The notes under the pieces were generated by a model. It was not told where the DNA came from, ran no database searches, and saw only the letters and a list, made by a program, of their open reading frames with translations. DNA of 64,000 nt, from NCBI GenBank assembly GCA_963776225.1, contig CAVZLL010000001.1, positions 806,001 through 870,000 on the forward strand, written 5' to 3'. Made by a program: the position numbers and the translations under genes. Origin of the DNA: Bog-756 sp963776225. Lineage in GTDB: Bacteria; Actinomycetota; Acidimicrobiia; Acidimicrobiales; RAAP-2. Shown in pieces: positions 44,101 to 53,335 of this stretch. How positions within the stretch are numbered: position 1 is the first letter of the stretch; each line of letters begins with the position of its first letter.

Positions 44101-44212
44101 GTCTCCCCCGTTCGTCGTCGGACCTGCCCGACGGCCAGCGTAGATGGCCCCCGCCTGCCCGGGACGGCCTCCGGAGGGCCGGGCGACGGAGCGGTCTGGC
44201 ATCATCGCGCCC

Positions 44213-44830
44213 GTGCCCGCACCGAACCTGAAGGCCGCGGTCGACGCCCTGCGGGCAATCGATCCGGTGCTCGCCGGCCTTGCCGACCGTCACGGGGTCC
44301 CGCCCCCGCGGCGCCGCGTCGCCTCCGGTCAGCGCTTCGCCCACCTTGCCGAGGTCATCGTCTACCAGCAGCTCGCCGGACGGGCGGCCTCGGCCATCCA
44401 CGCGCGCTTCGTCGCGGCGCTCGACGGCGAGGTGACCGCGGAGCGGGTCGTCTCGGCGACGCCGGAGCAGCTCGCGTCCTGTGGCCTGAGCCGATCGAAG
44501 GCGGCCTCGATCCGCGACCTCGCCGTGCGGGTCCTCTCGGGTGAGGTCGAGCTCACCCGGATCGGGCGCCTCCCCGACCACGAGGTCGTCGAGCGCCTGA
44601 TCGTGGTCCGCGGCGTGGGCCCCTGGTCGGCCCAGATGTTCCTCATCGGGGCACTCCGCCGGCTCGACGTCTGGCCGGTCGGCGACTTCGGGGTGCGGGC
44701 GGGATACGCGCGCGCCTGGGGATTGCCGGAGATCCCGTCGCCCAAGGAGCTCGAGGTGTTCGGAGAGCCGTTTCGTCCCTACCGGAGCCTGGTGGCCTGG
44801 TACTGCTGGCGGGCGGTCGAGGAGGCGTGA
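44213..44830 (+). CDS. AlkA-type HhH-GPD DNA glycosylase
   Basis: The 205-residue enzyme removes alkylated bases such as 3-methyladenine. FAHLAEVIVYQQLAGRAASAIHARF is the AlkA-like helical core. VVRGVGPWSAQMFLIGAL is the helix-hairpin-helix, followed by DVWPVGDFGVRAGYARAWG with the catalytic Asp. GTG 44213 is chosen; ATG 44144 would add 23 residues. This is the window's second AlkA-like activity (see ada-alkA at 47.2 kb). Confidence 0.87.
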   Translation: MPAPNLKAAVDALRAIDPVLAGLADRHGVPPPRRRVASGQRFAHLAEVIVYQQLAGRAASAIHARFVAALDGEVTAERVVSATPEQLASCGLSRSKAASIRDLAVRVLSGEVELTRIGRLPDHEVVERLIVVRGVGPWSAQMFLIGALRRLDVWPVGDFGVRAGYARAWGLPEIPSPKELEVFGEPFRPYRSLVAWYCWRAVEEA

Positions 44831-44845
44831 GGATCGGCGACGCCC

Positions 44846-44879
44846 GGCGCCGGGTCGACGGTTCAGTCGACCCGGCGCC
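44846..44879. terminator. Perfect convergent hairpin between the glycosylase and zwf genes
   Basis: A 14-bp perfect stem GGCGCCGGGTCGAC / GTCGACCCGGCGCC (44846-44859 and 44866-44879) with a 6-nt loop. It covers the zwf stop codon and lies 16 bp after the glycosylase stop. No U-run follows on either strand, but the position suggests a two-way terminator. Confidence 0.7.
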
Positions 44880-46326
44880 ATTCCCGTTCGAAGGGCAGGC
44901 GCCAGGCGTTCGGGGCGACGAGGTCGTGGATGGCCTGCGGGCCCCACGAGCCGGGCGGGTAGGGGAGGACCTCCGGCGGATGCTCGAGCAGCGGGGCGGA
45001 CAGCTCCCAGAGCCGTTCGATGTCCTCGGCAGCGGTGAACAGGGTCTGGTCGCCACACATGGCGTCGTGGATGAGCCGCTCGTACGCCTCGAGCACGTCG
45101 GTGTCCTTCCCGGTCTCGTGCAGGGCGAACTGGAGGCTGAGCTTGTCGAGCTGCATGCCCGGGCCCGGGCGCTTCCCGTAGAAGGAGAGCGAGAGCCGTG
45201 ACGAGTCGGCAAGATCGAAGGTGAGGTGGTCCGGGCCGTGCGCCCCGATCCCGGATCCCGGGGGGAACATGCTCTTCGGCGGCTCGCGGAAGGCGATCGA
45301 GATGATCCGGGCCCCCTGGGCCATCGCCTTGCCGGTTCGCAGGTAGAAGGGCACCCCGGCCCACCGCCAGTTGTCGATCCTGCAGCGCAGGGCAATGAAC
45401 GTCTCCGTCTGCGAGTCGGGGGCGACCCCAGGAACGTCGCGGTACCCCTCGTACTGCCCGCGCACGACCTCGGCCAGATCGATCGGCAGCAACGAGCGGA
45501 AGACCTTGTTCTTCTCCTCACTGATCGCCCGCGGCTCGAGCGAGGTCGGTGGCTCCATGGCCATGAAGGCGAGCACCTGGAAGAGGTGGGTGACCACCAT
45601 GTCGCGGTACGCACCGGTCTGCTCGTAGAAGGCGGCCCGCGTGTCGACGCCGTGCTCCTCCGGGACGTCGATCTGCACGTGGTCGATGTGCGCGCGGTTC
45701 CAGATCGGTTCGAAGAGCCCATTGGCGAAGCGGAAGGCCAGGATGTTCTGGGCCGCCTCCTTGCCAAGGAAGTGATCGATTCGGAAGACCTGCTCGGGCG
45801 AGAAGATCCCGTGGACCGCCTCGTTGAGCACCCGCGCCGTGCCCAGGTCGGTCCCGAAGGGCTTCTCCATGATGATCCGCGAGCGGTCGACGAGACCGGC
45901 ATCACCGAGCGTCCGCACCACCGCGTCGGCGGCCGTCGGCGGGGTGCTCAGGTAATGGAGGCGGCGGTTCGGACCACCGATCCCCGCCTCGATGCGGGCG
46001 ACCCGCTCGGCGAGCGCGCCGGGACCGCATCCCTCGGGGACGTAGTGGAGACGCTGGCGGAAGGCCGGCCAGTGGTTGTCGACGACCTCGCGCCGGGCGA
46101 ACGTCCGGCAGGCGGCGAGCGCGAGGGCGTGGAACCCGGCGTCGTCGAGCGGGTCGAGCGAGGAACCGACCACGTGGCACTCGGGCAGCATCCCGGCGTG
46201 CGAGAGTCGGAGGAGACCGGGCAGCAGCTTGCGCCGGGCGAGGTCGCCGGTGGCTCCGAAGAGCACGATCACGTGCGGATGGGGCGTGACGCCCGGGAGC
46301 TTCCCGGCAGGTCCTGCGTCATCCAA
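44863..46326 (-). CDS. zwf: Glucose-6-phosphate dehydrogenase
   Basis: The 487-residue enzyme makes NADPH and 6-phosphogluconolactone. VIVLFGATGDLARRKLLPGL is the NADP-binding loop. MEKPFGTDLGTARVLN and FRIDHFLGKEAAQNILAFRFAN hold the substrate-binding and catalytic Asp-His residues. The 5' end is inferred as TTG 46326, preceded by AGGTGAAGGA; a longer frame upstream is a shadow of the opposite-strand genes. Length fits the family. No pgl or opcA partner is in the window. Confidence 0.92.
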   Translation of the reverse strand: MDDAGPAGKLPGVTPHPHVIVLFGATGDLARRKLLPGLLRLSHAGMLPECHVVGSSLDPLDDAGFHALALAACRTFARREVVDNHWPAFRQRLHYVPEGCGPGALAERVARIEAGIGGPNRRLHYLSTPPTAADAVVRTLGDAGLVDRSRIIMEKPFGTDLGTARVLNEAVHGIFSPEQVFRIDHFLGKEAAQNILAFRFANGLFEPIWNRAHIDHVQIDVPEEHGVDTRAAFYEQTGAYRDMVVTHLFQVLAFMAMEPPTSLEPRAISEEKNKVFRSLLPIDLAEVVRGQYEGYRDVPGVAPDSQTETFIALRCRIDNWRWAGVPFYLRTGKAMAQGARIISIAFREPPKSMFPPGSGIGAHGPDHLTFDLADSSRLSLSFYGKRPGPGMQLDKLSLQFALHETGKDTDVLEAYERLIHDAMCGDQTLFTAAEDIERLWELSAPLLEHPPEVLPYPPGSWGPQAIHDLVAPNAWRLPFEREWRRVD

Positions 46327-46457
46327 GGGACACCGTCCTTCACCTCTCGCGGTGGGAACGGTACCGGGAACGTGTTTCGTCCGTGTGTCGTGCCGGCGAG
46401 CGGTCTGTGAACACCCCCGGGTGGGTTGCGCCCGCCCCGGTCGGCCCGGACGACCGG

Positions 46458-47060
46458 TCAGGCCGAGGAGGTGGGGAGCCGTTCGGTGATGAGCCGGGAG
46501 ACCTCCTCGATGGTCGGGGAGTCCATCACCACCTGGGACCGGATCCGCGGGCCGAGCAGCTTGGGCCAGCCGACCCAGACCTCGCCGACCTCGATCGCCG
46601 AGGCGACGCCCCACTCCGCGCGGGTGAGGCAGAGCATGGGCTGGATGGGCACCTCCGCGCCCCATGTAGTCGACGCGAGGACCTCGCCGACGACGCCGCG
46701 CCCGACGATGACCCGTTCGAGCGAACGGGTGCAGTTGCGCCGGCCCACGTAGAGCTCGTCGGGGCCGAGATCGCTCATCGGGCCGGGCCGCTTGACGTGC
46801 ACGAACCCCTTGTAGTGCTTGGTGTCGATGACGAAGACGCCGCCGGGGGAGACCGCGATGCACGCAAGGGTGTCCCGCGTCCCCGGGATGCGCCGGTCGT
46901 CGAGCAGGATGACCCCGTCCTCCTCGTCGAGGTGGAGTCGGACCCGGGCCCGCCGGTCGCGTTCCGAGCGCCGGACCCATGGCCGCGGTGATCTCGGGGG
47001 TTCGGTGGTCTCGGACGGCCCCCCGTCGCGGTCGCGCCGCTGCTCACCGATGCCGGACAT
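46458..47060 (-). CDS. NERD-domain protein
   Basis: The 200-residue protein has a nuclease-related domain: HLDEEDGVILLDDRRIPG, IAVSPGGVFVIDTKHYKG (the Asp-x-Lys pattern of endonuclease folds) and GRRNCTRSLERVIVG. NERD proteins are often linked to plasmids or stress and are thought to act on nucleic acids. The N-terminus is charged and no membrane helix is present. Function unproven. Confidence 0.8.
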   Translation of the reverse strand: MSGIGEQRRDRDGGPSETTEPPRSPRPWVRRSERDRRARVRLHLDEEDGVILLDDRRIPGTRDTLACIAVSPGGVFVIDTKHYKGFVHVKRPGPMSDLGPDELYVGRRNCTRSLERVIVGRGVVGEVLASTTWGAEVPIQPMLCLTRAEWGVASAIEVGEVWVGWPKLLGPRIRSQVVMDSPTIEEVSRLITERLPTSSA

Positions 47061-47196
47061 CCACGGAAGCGTAGAAGATACGCCCGGGGGGTCCGGGGGA
47101 TCTCGGCGAACGCCCCGTGCGGTCGGGTGACCCGCGGCGTCCGGGGCGGCGCCCCACCGCCCTGTCGCAATTCCGCCAGAACCGGCCGACGATCTG

Positions 47197-48777
47197 GTGC
47201 AGGCTGGTGGCGTGCTCGAGGATCCGGACCGCTGTTATCTGGCCGTGCAGTCACGCGACCCGCGGTTCGACGGCTGGTTCTTCACCGCGGTCACCTCGAC
47301 CGGTGTCTACTGCCGGCCCAGCTGTCCGGCACGGACCCCGCACCGCGACCACGTCCGCTTCTACCCGACGGCAGCGGCCGCCCAGCGGGCCGGCTTCCGC
47401 GCCTGCAAGCGGTGCCGCCCCGGGGCCGCGCCGGGTTCGCCCGACTGGGACCACCGCGCCGACGTGGTCGGACGGGCCATGCGGCTCATCGCCGACGGTC
47501 TGGTCGACCGGGCCGGGGTACCCGGGCTGGCCTCCGAGCTCGGCTACGGCGTGCGCCAGCTGGAGCGGGTGCTGCTGGCCGAGGTGGGTGCCGGACCGAT
47601 CGCCCTGGCGCGGGCCCAGCGGGCCCAGACCGCCCGGGTGCTCATCGAGACCACCACCCTCCCGATGGCCGAGGTGGCCTTCGCCGCCGGGTTCTCGAGC
47701 GTCCGCCAGTTCAACGACACGGTCCGGGCGGTCTTCGCACGACCGCCGACCGAGCTCCGGGCGCGCCGGACGGGAACGGCACGGCCGGGCGGGGACGCGG
47801 GTGCCCTCGTCCTGCGCCTCCCCTTCCGCCGGCCGCTCTTCCCCGACAATCTCTTCGGCCACCTCGCGGCCAGCGCGGTCCCCGGGGTCGAGGAGGTGGT
47901 CGGGACGACCTACCGTCGCACCCTGCGCCTCGGGCACGGCCCGGGGATCGTGGAGCTGACCCCGACGCCCGACCACATCACCTGCCGGGTGGTCCTCTCC
48001 GACCTGCGTGACCTCACCACCACCATCGCGCGCTGCCGGTGGCTGCTCGACCTCGACGCCGACCCCGAGGCGGTCGACCGGCACCTCGGCCGGGATCCCT
48101 CCCTCGCGCCACTGGTGGCCAAGGCGCCCGGACGGCGGGTCCCCCGCACGGTCGACGGGGCCGAGCTGGCGGTGCGGGCCGTCCTCGGCCAGCAGGTCTC
48201 GATCGCAGCGGCCCGGACGGCAGCGGGGCGCCTGGCGCGTGCGCACGGCGAGCCGATCACCGACCCGGCCGGCGGCCTGACCCACCTGTTCCCGACCCCG
48301 GCCGCGCTGCTCGACGCCCGTCCGGCACTGCCGGGCGGGCGCAACCGGACCCTCGCCGCGGTGATCGGCGCGCTCGACGAGCGGCGGCTCGACCTCGGCC
48401 CGGGATGCGACCGCGACGCGGCCCGGGCGGCGCTGTCAGGGCTTCCGGGCGTGGGCTCCTGGACCGTCGAGATGGTGGCCATGCGCGGGCTCGGCGACCC
48501 GGACGCCTTCCCCACGACCGACCTCGGCGTGCGCCGCGGGGCCGAGGCGGCCGGGATCGCGTCGACCCCGCGCGACCTGGTCGCCCGGGCCGACCGATGG
48601 CGCCCCTGGCGCGCCTACGCCGTCCAGCACCTCTGGGCGGCCACCGAGCACCCGATCAACCGGTGGCCACCGGCCGGCCCCACCGACCGCCCCCACCACG
48701 CCCCGACGGCAGGGATCCCCGAACGGCAGCGACCCCCGAGCCCGCGGAACCCGCGGAAAGGAACAGGAGCACCATGA
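47197..48777 (+). CDS. Ada-AlkA fusion: alkyl-DNA sensor-regulator plus glycosylase
   Basis: The 526-residue protein (521 if GTG 47212 is used) has three parts. An Ada zinc/methyl-acceptor domain comes first (VYCRPSCPARTPHRDHVRFY...CKRCRPG, four cysteines). An AraC helix-turn-helix follows (VPGLASELGYGVRQLERVLL, TTTLPMAEVAFAAGFSSVRQF). An AlkA glycosylase comes last (GAELAVRAVLGQQVSIAAAR, LPGVGSWTVEMVAMRGLGD, FPTTDLGVRRG). It both senses methyl damage and excises alkylated bases. M. tuberculosis has the same fusion next to ogt. Its stop overlaps ogt (ATGA). Confidence 0.92.
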   Translation: MQAGGVLEDPDRCYLAVQSRDPRFDGWFFTAVTSTGVYCRPSCPARTPHRDHVRFYPTAAAAQRAGFRACKRCRPGAAPGSPDWDHRADVVGRAMRLIADGLVDRAGVPGLASELGYGVRQLERVLLAEVGAGPIALARAQRAQTARVLIETTTLPMAEVAFAAGFSSVRQFNDTVRAVFARPPTELRARRTGTARPGGDAGALVLRLPFRRPLFPDNLFGHLAASAVPGVEEVVGTTYRRTLRLGHGPGIVELTPTPDHITCRVVLSDLRDLTTTIARCRWLLDLDADPEAVDRHLGRDPSLAPLVAKAPGRRVPRTVDGAELAVRAVLGQQVSIAAARTAAGRLARAHGEPITDPAGGLTHLFPTPAALLDARPALPGGRNRTLAAVIGALDERRLDLGPGCDRDAARAALSGLPGVGSWTVEMVAMRGLGDPDAFPTTDLGVRRGAEAAGIASTPRDLVARADRWRPWRAYAVQHLWAATEHPINRWPPAGPTDRPHHAPTAGIPERQRPPSPRNPRKGTGAP

Positions 48778-49292
48778 CCCACACCACAGAGACCCGAATC
48801 GGGACCGACACCGAGACCCTGACCACGATCGTCGGGAGCCCGGTCGGGACGCTCACCCTCGAGGCGCAGGACGGCTGTCTGGTCGGTCTCCACCTCGAGG
48901 AACAGCGGCACCCGACGGTCCCGCCGCCGAGGAGCCGGAGGGACGACGGCCGCTTCGACGAGATCCGGACCCAGCTCGACGAGTACTTCGCCGGCGAACG
49001 CACCGCCTTCGAGGTGCCGCTGCGTCTCGAGGGCACCGAATTCCAGCGGCGGGTGTGGGACGCCCTCTGCCGGATCCCCTACGGCGAGACGATCAGCTAC
49101 GGGGAGCTCGCACGGCGGGTGGGGAACCCGAAGGCCTCCCGCGCGGTCGGGCTGGCCAACGGCCGCAACCCGGTCGCCATCATCGTCCCCTGCCACCGGG
49201 TCATCGCTGCGGACGGCACCCTCGGTGGCTACGGCGGCGGCCTCGGCCGCAAGACCGTGCTGTTGGACCTGGAGGCCGGCAACCGGCCGTAG
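48774..49292 (+). CDS. ogt: Methylated-DNA-protein-cysteine methyltransferase
   Basis: The 172-residue suicide protein takes the methyl group from O6-methylguanine. VPCHRVIAADGTLGGYGGG holds the acceptor Cys, and FQRRVWDALCRIPYGETISYGELARRVG the recognition helix. ATG 48774 overlaps the ada-alkA stop and has AACAGGAG upstream. With ada-alkA it forms an adaptive-response operon. Confidence 0.95.
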   Translation: MTHTTETRIGTDTETLTTIVGSPVGTLTLEAQDGCLVGLHLEEQRHPTVPPPRSRRDDGRFDEIRTQLDEYFAGERTAFEVPLRLEGTEFQRRVWDALCRIPYGETISYGELARRVGNPKASRAVGLANGRNPVAIIVPCHRVIAADGTLGGYGGGLGRKTVLLDLEAGNRP

Positions 49293-49301
49293 TCTGCACG
49301 C

Positions 49302-49757
49302 GTGGAGCAGAATCCCGCGCCCGGCGGGGTGGTCGGGGTGATCGTGGTCGACCACGGCTCGCGCCGGGTCGAAGCCAACCGTGCCCACGAGGCCTTCGTC
49401 GCAGCCTGCCGCGGGCGGCTCCGGCACCCGGTCGTCGAGCCGGCCCACATGGAGCTGGCGGAGCCCTCGATCGCCACCGCCTTCGACCGCTGCGTGGCCG
49501 CAGGGGTCGGGACGGTGGTCGTCGCCCCGTACTTCCTGTTGCCGGGTGACCACTGGGACCGCGACCTGCCGGCGCTGACCGCCGCTGCCGCATCCGGTCA
49601 CCCCGGTGTGCGCTGGCTGGTCGCCGCCCCGCTCGGGCCCGACCCCCTGCTGATGGACCTGGTCGACCGCAGGGTCGCCCACTGCCTGGCTCATGTCGCC
49701 GGCGAGGGGCCGGAGTGCGCGGCCTGTGCGGGCACCGGTCACTGCACGCTGCGCTGA
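49302..49757 (+). CDS. CbiX/SirB-like chelatase with C-terminal Cys cluster
   Basis: The 151-residue protein starts VEQNPAPGGVVGVIVVDHGS. DHGSRR and EPAHMELAEPSI fit the sirohydrochlorin or cobalt chelatase fold, which inserts metal into tetrapyrroles. The C-terminal CAACAGTGHC cluster is unlike most short CbiX proteins and may bind a metal or an Fe-S centre. It follows ogt by 9 bp and may share its transcript. GTG 49302 start. Confidence 0.75.
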   Translation: MEQNPAPGGVVGVIVVDHGSRRVEANRAHEAFVAACRGRLRHPVVEPAHMELAEPSIATAFDRCVAAGVGTVVVAPYFLLPGDHWDRDLPALTAAAASGHPGVRWLVAAPLGPDPLLMDLVDRRVAHCLAHVAGEGPECAACAGTGHCTLR

Positions 49758-49795
49758 GGATCCGGGATCAGCCGTGGGTGTGGCAGGCGACCCGG

Positions 49796-50893
49796 TCAGC
49801 TGCTGCAGCGGTCGCCCAGCCACGGACGCTGGCCGTCGAGGGCGTAGAGGGCGACCGCCACCGTGTCCTGTTCTGCCTTGGTCGCCAGGTTGGGGGCCAC
49901 CCCCACCAGATAGCCGAGACCGGCCGCCTGGGCCGCGGTGTTCCAGGTGGCCTGGCTGAACTGGAACGCGCCGCGGTAGACGCCGTCGGGTGAGACCGCC
50001 CCGTAGTTCCCCCCCGACTCGACCTGGACCACGCACTGGAGGAACGGGTTGAGCGCCGGGTCGGGCAGGTTCGGATCGCCGGCCGGTTGGGTGGTGCCCG
50101 ACGCGGCCGGGGCGGAGGTGACGGTCGACGTCGCCTGGGTCGGTTCCGGGATGGTGGGCACCGTCGAGACGGGCGGAGGCGGCCGGGGTGCCACCCGCTC
50201 CGCGCGGGCGACCGCGGCCGTGGCGGCCGCCGACTCGGCGGCCTGTTGCCGGGCGACGGCGGTGGCCAGCTGACCGGAGACCAGGGCCTGCTCCGACCCC
50301 AGTCGGCCCGCTGCCGCAGTCGCCCGGGTCACGTCCGCCGCCTGCCCCGCCTGGTCCGCCCGGTCCCCCGCCTCGCGCTGGACGAGCACGGCCTGCTCCG
50401 CGACGAGGGTCTCCTGCGCGGCGTGCAGCTGGTCGAGTGCGGTGGTGATGTTGCCGATCGCCAGGGCGGTGTACTCGCTCGCCGCCTGGGCCTCCGCCCC
50501 GCCTCCCGAGAAGAGCCCGCGATCCGCGCTCGAGGTGTCCGACCCGGAGTCGATGTAGGAGAGGATCGCCTGGTGGCGGACCAGACTGCGCCGCTGGTCG
50601 ATCGCCTGCTGGTCGGCGACGATCTGCTGGTCGAGATGGGAGATGGCCGTCGCGTCGGCGGTCACCCGGGCCGCGGCAACCGAGGACTGCTGCCGGAGGG
50701 CGTCCACCTGGAGCTGCTCGAGGACGAGCTGCTGGGAGACGGTCGCAGCCTGCGAGCGCAGCGCCGAGAGCTGATCGGCGCCCGCGGGACGCGCGCCGAT
50801 CGCACCGACCAGGGAGGTCAGGGTGACCAGCGTCGAGAGGAGCACGGCCCCGGCCACCGGCCGGCCGTGTCCCGCCACGTCGAGCTCCGCCAT
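49796..50893 (-). CDS. Secreted coiled-coil protein with Rpf-like lytic domain
   Basis: The 365-residue exported protein has a signal peptide (VAGAVLLSTLVTLTSLVGAIGA) and a coiled-coil region (about residues 40-230, rich in Ala/Gln heptads). A Pro/Thr linker and a C-terminal resuscitation-promoting-factor-like domain follow: NPFLQCVVQVESGGNYGAV (catalytic Glu), GVYRGAFQFSQATWNTAAQ, and VALYALDGQRPWLGDRC. It should cut peptidoglycan at the cell surface. ATG 50893 is preferred over GTG 50917. Confidence 0.85.
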   Translation of the reverse strand: MAELDVAGHGRPVAGAVLLSTLVTLTSLVGAIGARPAGADQLSALRSQAATVSQQLVLEQLQVDALRQQSSVAAARVTADATAISHLDQQIVADQQAIDQRRSLVRHQAILSYIDSGSDTSSADRGLFSGGGAEAQAASEYTALAIGNITTALDQLHAAQETLVAEQAVLVQREAGDRADQAGQAADVTRATAAAGRLGSEQALVSGQLATAVARQQAAESAAATAAVARAERVAPRPPPPVSTVPTIPEPTQATSTVTSAPAASGTTQPAGDPNLPDPALNPFLQCVVQVESGGNYGAVSPDGVYRGAFQFSQATWNTAAQAAGLGYLVGVAPNLATKAEQDTVAVALYALDGQRPWLGDRCSS

Positions 50894-51053
50894 CGGCGTG
50901 CACCGGGCGCGAAACACAAGGCCGCAACCCTACCCGGCGGGTGACCCTGGTCACAAGCTCCACCGGACCCGGGCGGCGGGTCGGCGACCCGCGCCGGCCC
51001 ACCCCGGCGCGGGCGGATCGGCGCAGCCCTCGCCGTTCGGGCAGCATGGGGGC

Positions 51054-52262
51054 ATGAACCCGACCAGGGGAGACGGGAGTCTGGGCCTCGCCCCGGCCTC
51101 GGTGCGCGACTATCGGGAGCTGGCCCGACGCCGGCTGCCCCGACAGCTCTTCGACTATGTCGACGGTGGCGCCTACGAGGAGACCACCCTTGCCGCCAAT
51201 TGCCGCGACCTCCAGGAGGTCGCGTTGCGCCAGCGCGTCCTGCGCGACGTGTCTGCGCGCTCCCTGTCGACCACCGCGCTGGGAGACGATCTCTCGCTCC
51301 CGGTGGTGCTGGCCCCGGTCGGACTCGCCGGCATGCTGGCCAGGCGCGCCGAGGTCCAGGCCGCGCGGGCGGCCGCCGCCTTCGGGGTGCCCTTCTGCGA
51401 ATCGACCGTCTCCATCTGCGGGATCGAGGAGGTGGCCGCGGCGAGCCCGCGGCCACCGTGGTTCCAGCTCTACGTCATGCGCGACCGCGGCTACGCCGAG
51501 GACCTCATGGCCCGCGCCGCGGCGGCCGGGTGCGGCGTCCTGGTGCTCACGGTCGACCTGGCCGTGGTCGGGGCCCGCTACCGCGACGTGCGCAACGGGA
51601 TCTCCGGCCCGCTGCCCCGGTCGAAGCAGCTCCGGCGCGGTCTCGACCTCGGCCTCCACCCGGCCTGGGTGCGCGACGTCGCGCTCGGCGGGAGGCCGCT
51701 GACCTTCGGCAACCTCGAGAAGGCCGTCCCGGGAGGTGCCACGCCCGTCGACTACAAGCAGTGGGTCGACGGTCAGTTCGATCCGTCGGTGACCTGGGAC
51801 GACCTCGCCTGGGTGCGCGAGCACTGGCTCGGCAAGCTCGTGCTGAAGGGGATCCTCGACCCCGACGACGCACGCGAGGCGGTGGCACAGGGCGCGGACG
51901 CGGTGGTGGTCTCCAACCACGGCGGGAGGCAGCTCGACGGGGTGCCCTCGACCATCCGCGCGCTGCCGGCGGTGGCCGAGGTGGTGGGCGACCGGGCCGA
52001 GGTGCTGGTCGACGGCGGGATCCGCAGCGGGCTCGACGTCGCCAAAGCCCTCTCCCTCGGGGCACGGGCCTGCCTGGTCGGGCGGGCCTGGGCCTGGGCG
52101 GTGGCAGCACGCGGCGGCCGGGGGGTCACCCACATGCTCGAGATCATGCGGGGTGAGCTCGAGGTGGCCATGGGGCTCACCGGCGTGACCGACGTGCGCC
52201 ACTTCAGCCGAGAGGCGGTGCTCGCGGGCGGTGTTGGCGAGCCGGTCGACCCGACCGCCTGA
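51054..52262 (+). CDS. FMN-dependent L-lactate dehydrogenase / alpha-hydroxy-acid oxidase
   Basis: The 402-residue TIM-barrel flavoenzyme has FDYVDGGAYEETTL, VVLAPVGLAGMLARRAEVQAAR, PWFQLYVMRDR, LVLTVDLAVVGARYRDVRNG and VVVSNHGGRQLDGVPSTI with the catalytic His. LVDGGIRSGLDVAKALSLGA closes the phosphate site. It oxidises L-lactate or a related 2-hydroxy acid and is probably respiratory. LldD is the nearest named group, but substrate cannot be told. ATG 51054 start. Confidence 0.9.
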   Translation: MNPTRGDGSLGLAPASVRDYRELARRRLPRQLFDYVDGGAYEETTLAANCRDLQEVALRQRVLRDVSARSLSTTALGDDLSLPVVLAPVGLAGMLARRAEVQAARAAAAFGVPFCESTVSICGIEEVAAASPRPPWFQLYVMRDRGYAEDLMARAAAAGCGVLVLTVDLAVVGARYRDVRNGISGPLPRSKQLRRGLDLGLHPAWVRDVALGGRPLTFGNLEKAVPGGATPVDYKQWVDGQFDPSVTWDDLAWVREHWLGKLVLKGILDPDDAREAVAQGADAVVVSNHGGRQLDGVPSTIRALPAVAEVVGDRAEVLVDGGIRSGLDVAKALSLGARACLVGRAWAWAVAARGGRGVTHMLEIMRGELEVAMGLTGVTDVRHFSREAVLAGGVGEPVDPTA

Positions 52263-52325
52263 AGCCCGCACGGCTCTATCGTCCGGCAGCCCGCACGGCG
52301 CCACCCGTGGGCGGCCCGACCGGCG

Positions 52326-53246
52326 CTACCGGTCGGCGGCCAGCCGGGCACGGGGCCCGGCCACGACCCAGCGGAGGGCCGAGCCGAGCGCCCTCGCGGC
52401 CGGTCGCACCGCCAGCAGGTCGACCGCCGGGACGGCGGGCAGGCGGAGCTCCCTCCGGGCCCAGGCGGGCAGCACGCCCTGGGCGGCGGCGACCAGGACC
52501 CCGTGGGTGGTGATCTCGTGCGGCCACCTCCCCACGCCGCGGACGATGAAGTTTCGGGCGGTCCGCGCCTCTGCGGTGAGGCGGAGCTCGGGGCGCACCG
52601 CCTCGAAGTAGGCGTCAAGACCCTCGACCGTCCGGGGTACCCAGCGCGCGCCGAGGTCGAGGGCCACCCGGGCCATCTCGTCGACGTAGGCGTCCTCGTC
52701 GGCCGGGGTGAGGACGTGCGCTGCATAGGCGCGGGCGGCGGCGAGGAAGCTGTACACCTCGGTGCTGTGCACCCAGGTGAGCAGGTCGGGGTCCGAGGCC
52801 GAGTAGGGGCGACCATCCGGTGCGGTGCCGACCACCCGGGCGTGCACGAGCTGCACCCGGTCGATCGCCACCCGGGCCTCTGACCGCGAACCGAACGTCG
52901 TGGTCCCGATGAAGTCGGCGGTCCGCTCGAGCCGGCCGAGGGGGTCGGTGCGGTAGTTCGAGTGCCCGGCCACCGCGGCCATCGCCAACGGATGGAGCAT
53001 CTGCAGCAGGAGGGTGGAGAGGCCGCCGATGAGCATCGCCGGCAGGTCGCCGTGGACCCGCCGGGTGACCGAATCGGGATGGAAGTAGGCCTGGTCCGGA
53101 TCGGTGCAGGGCGGCGGCGGGACACGGTGCATCCCCATCGAGCGGCGGAGCTCGGACCGCACCCGGGAGCGGACCAGCTCGACCCCATCGAGGGTCGCGG
53201 TCCTCCCGACGTCGCGCACCTCGACGACCTGTGCGCGCGGGTCCAC
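52326..53246 (-). CDS. MpaB/DUF2236-type oxygenase-like protein
   Basis: The 306-residue protein has the DUF2236 pattern: GGLSTLLLQMLHPLAMAAVAGHSNYRTDPLGRL, ARVVGTAPDGRPYSASDPDL, WVHSTEVYSFLAAARAY and DEYVDEMA-like helices. The His-rich positions agree with the haem/metal-binding ER-bound oxygenase-like family (MpaB, latex-clearing protein relatives). Substrate unknown. The start is GTG 53246. Confidence 0.82.
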   Translation of the reverse strand: MDPRAQVVEVRDVGRTATLDGVELVRSRVRSELRRSMGMHRVPPPPCTDPDQAYFHPDSVTRRVHGDLPAMLIGGLSTLLLQMLHPLAMAAVAGHSNYRTDPLGRLERTADFIGTTTFGSRSEARVAIDRVQLVHARVVGTAPDGRPYSASDPDLLTWVHSTEVYSFLAAARAYAAHVLTPADEDAYVDEMARVALDLGARWVPRTVEGLDAYFEAVRPELRLTAEARTARNFIVRGVGRWPHEITTHGVLVAAAQGVLPAWARRELRLPAVPAVDLLAVRPAARALGSALRWVVAGPRARLAADR

Positions 53247-53335
53247 GGGTCGAGACCCTAACGGCGCGGACCGCGGGAACGGGCGCGCCCCGTCCGGTCC
53301 CGCTGCGCGGGTCGGTCGGTGCGGGTGGGCTCAGC

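Noticed and set aside
49796..50944. Plus-strand frame antisense to the Rpf-like gene
   Set aside because: Arg/Gly/Leu-rich shadow; the minus strand has signal peptide, coiled coil and lytic domain.
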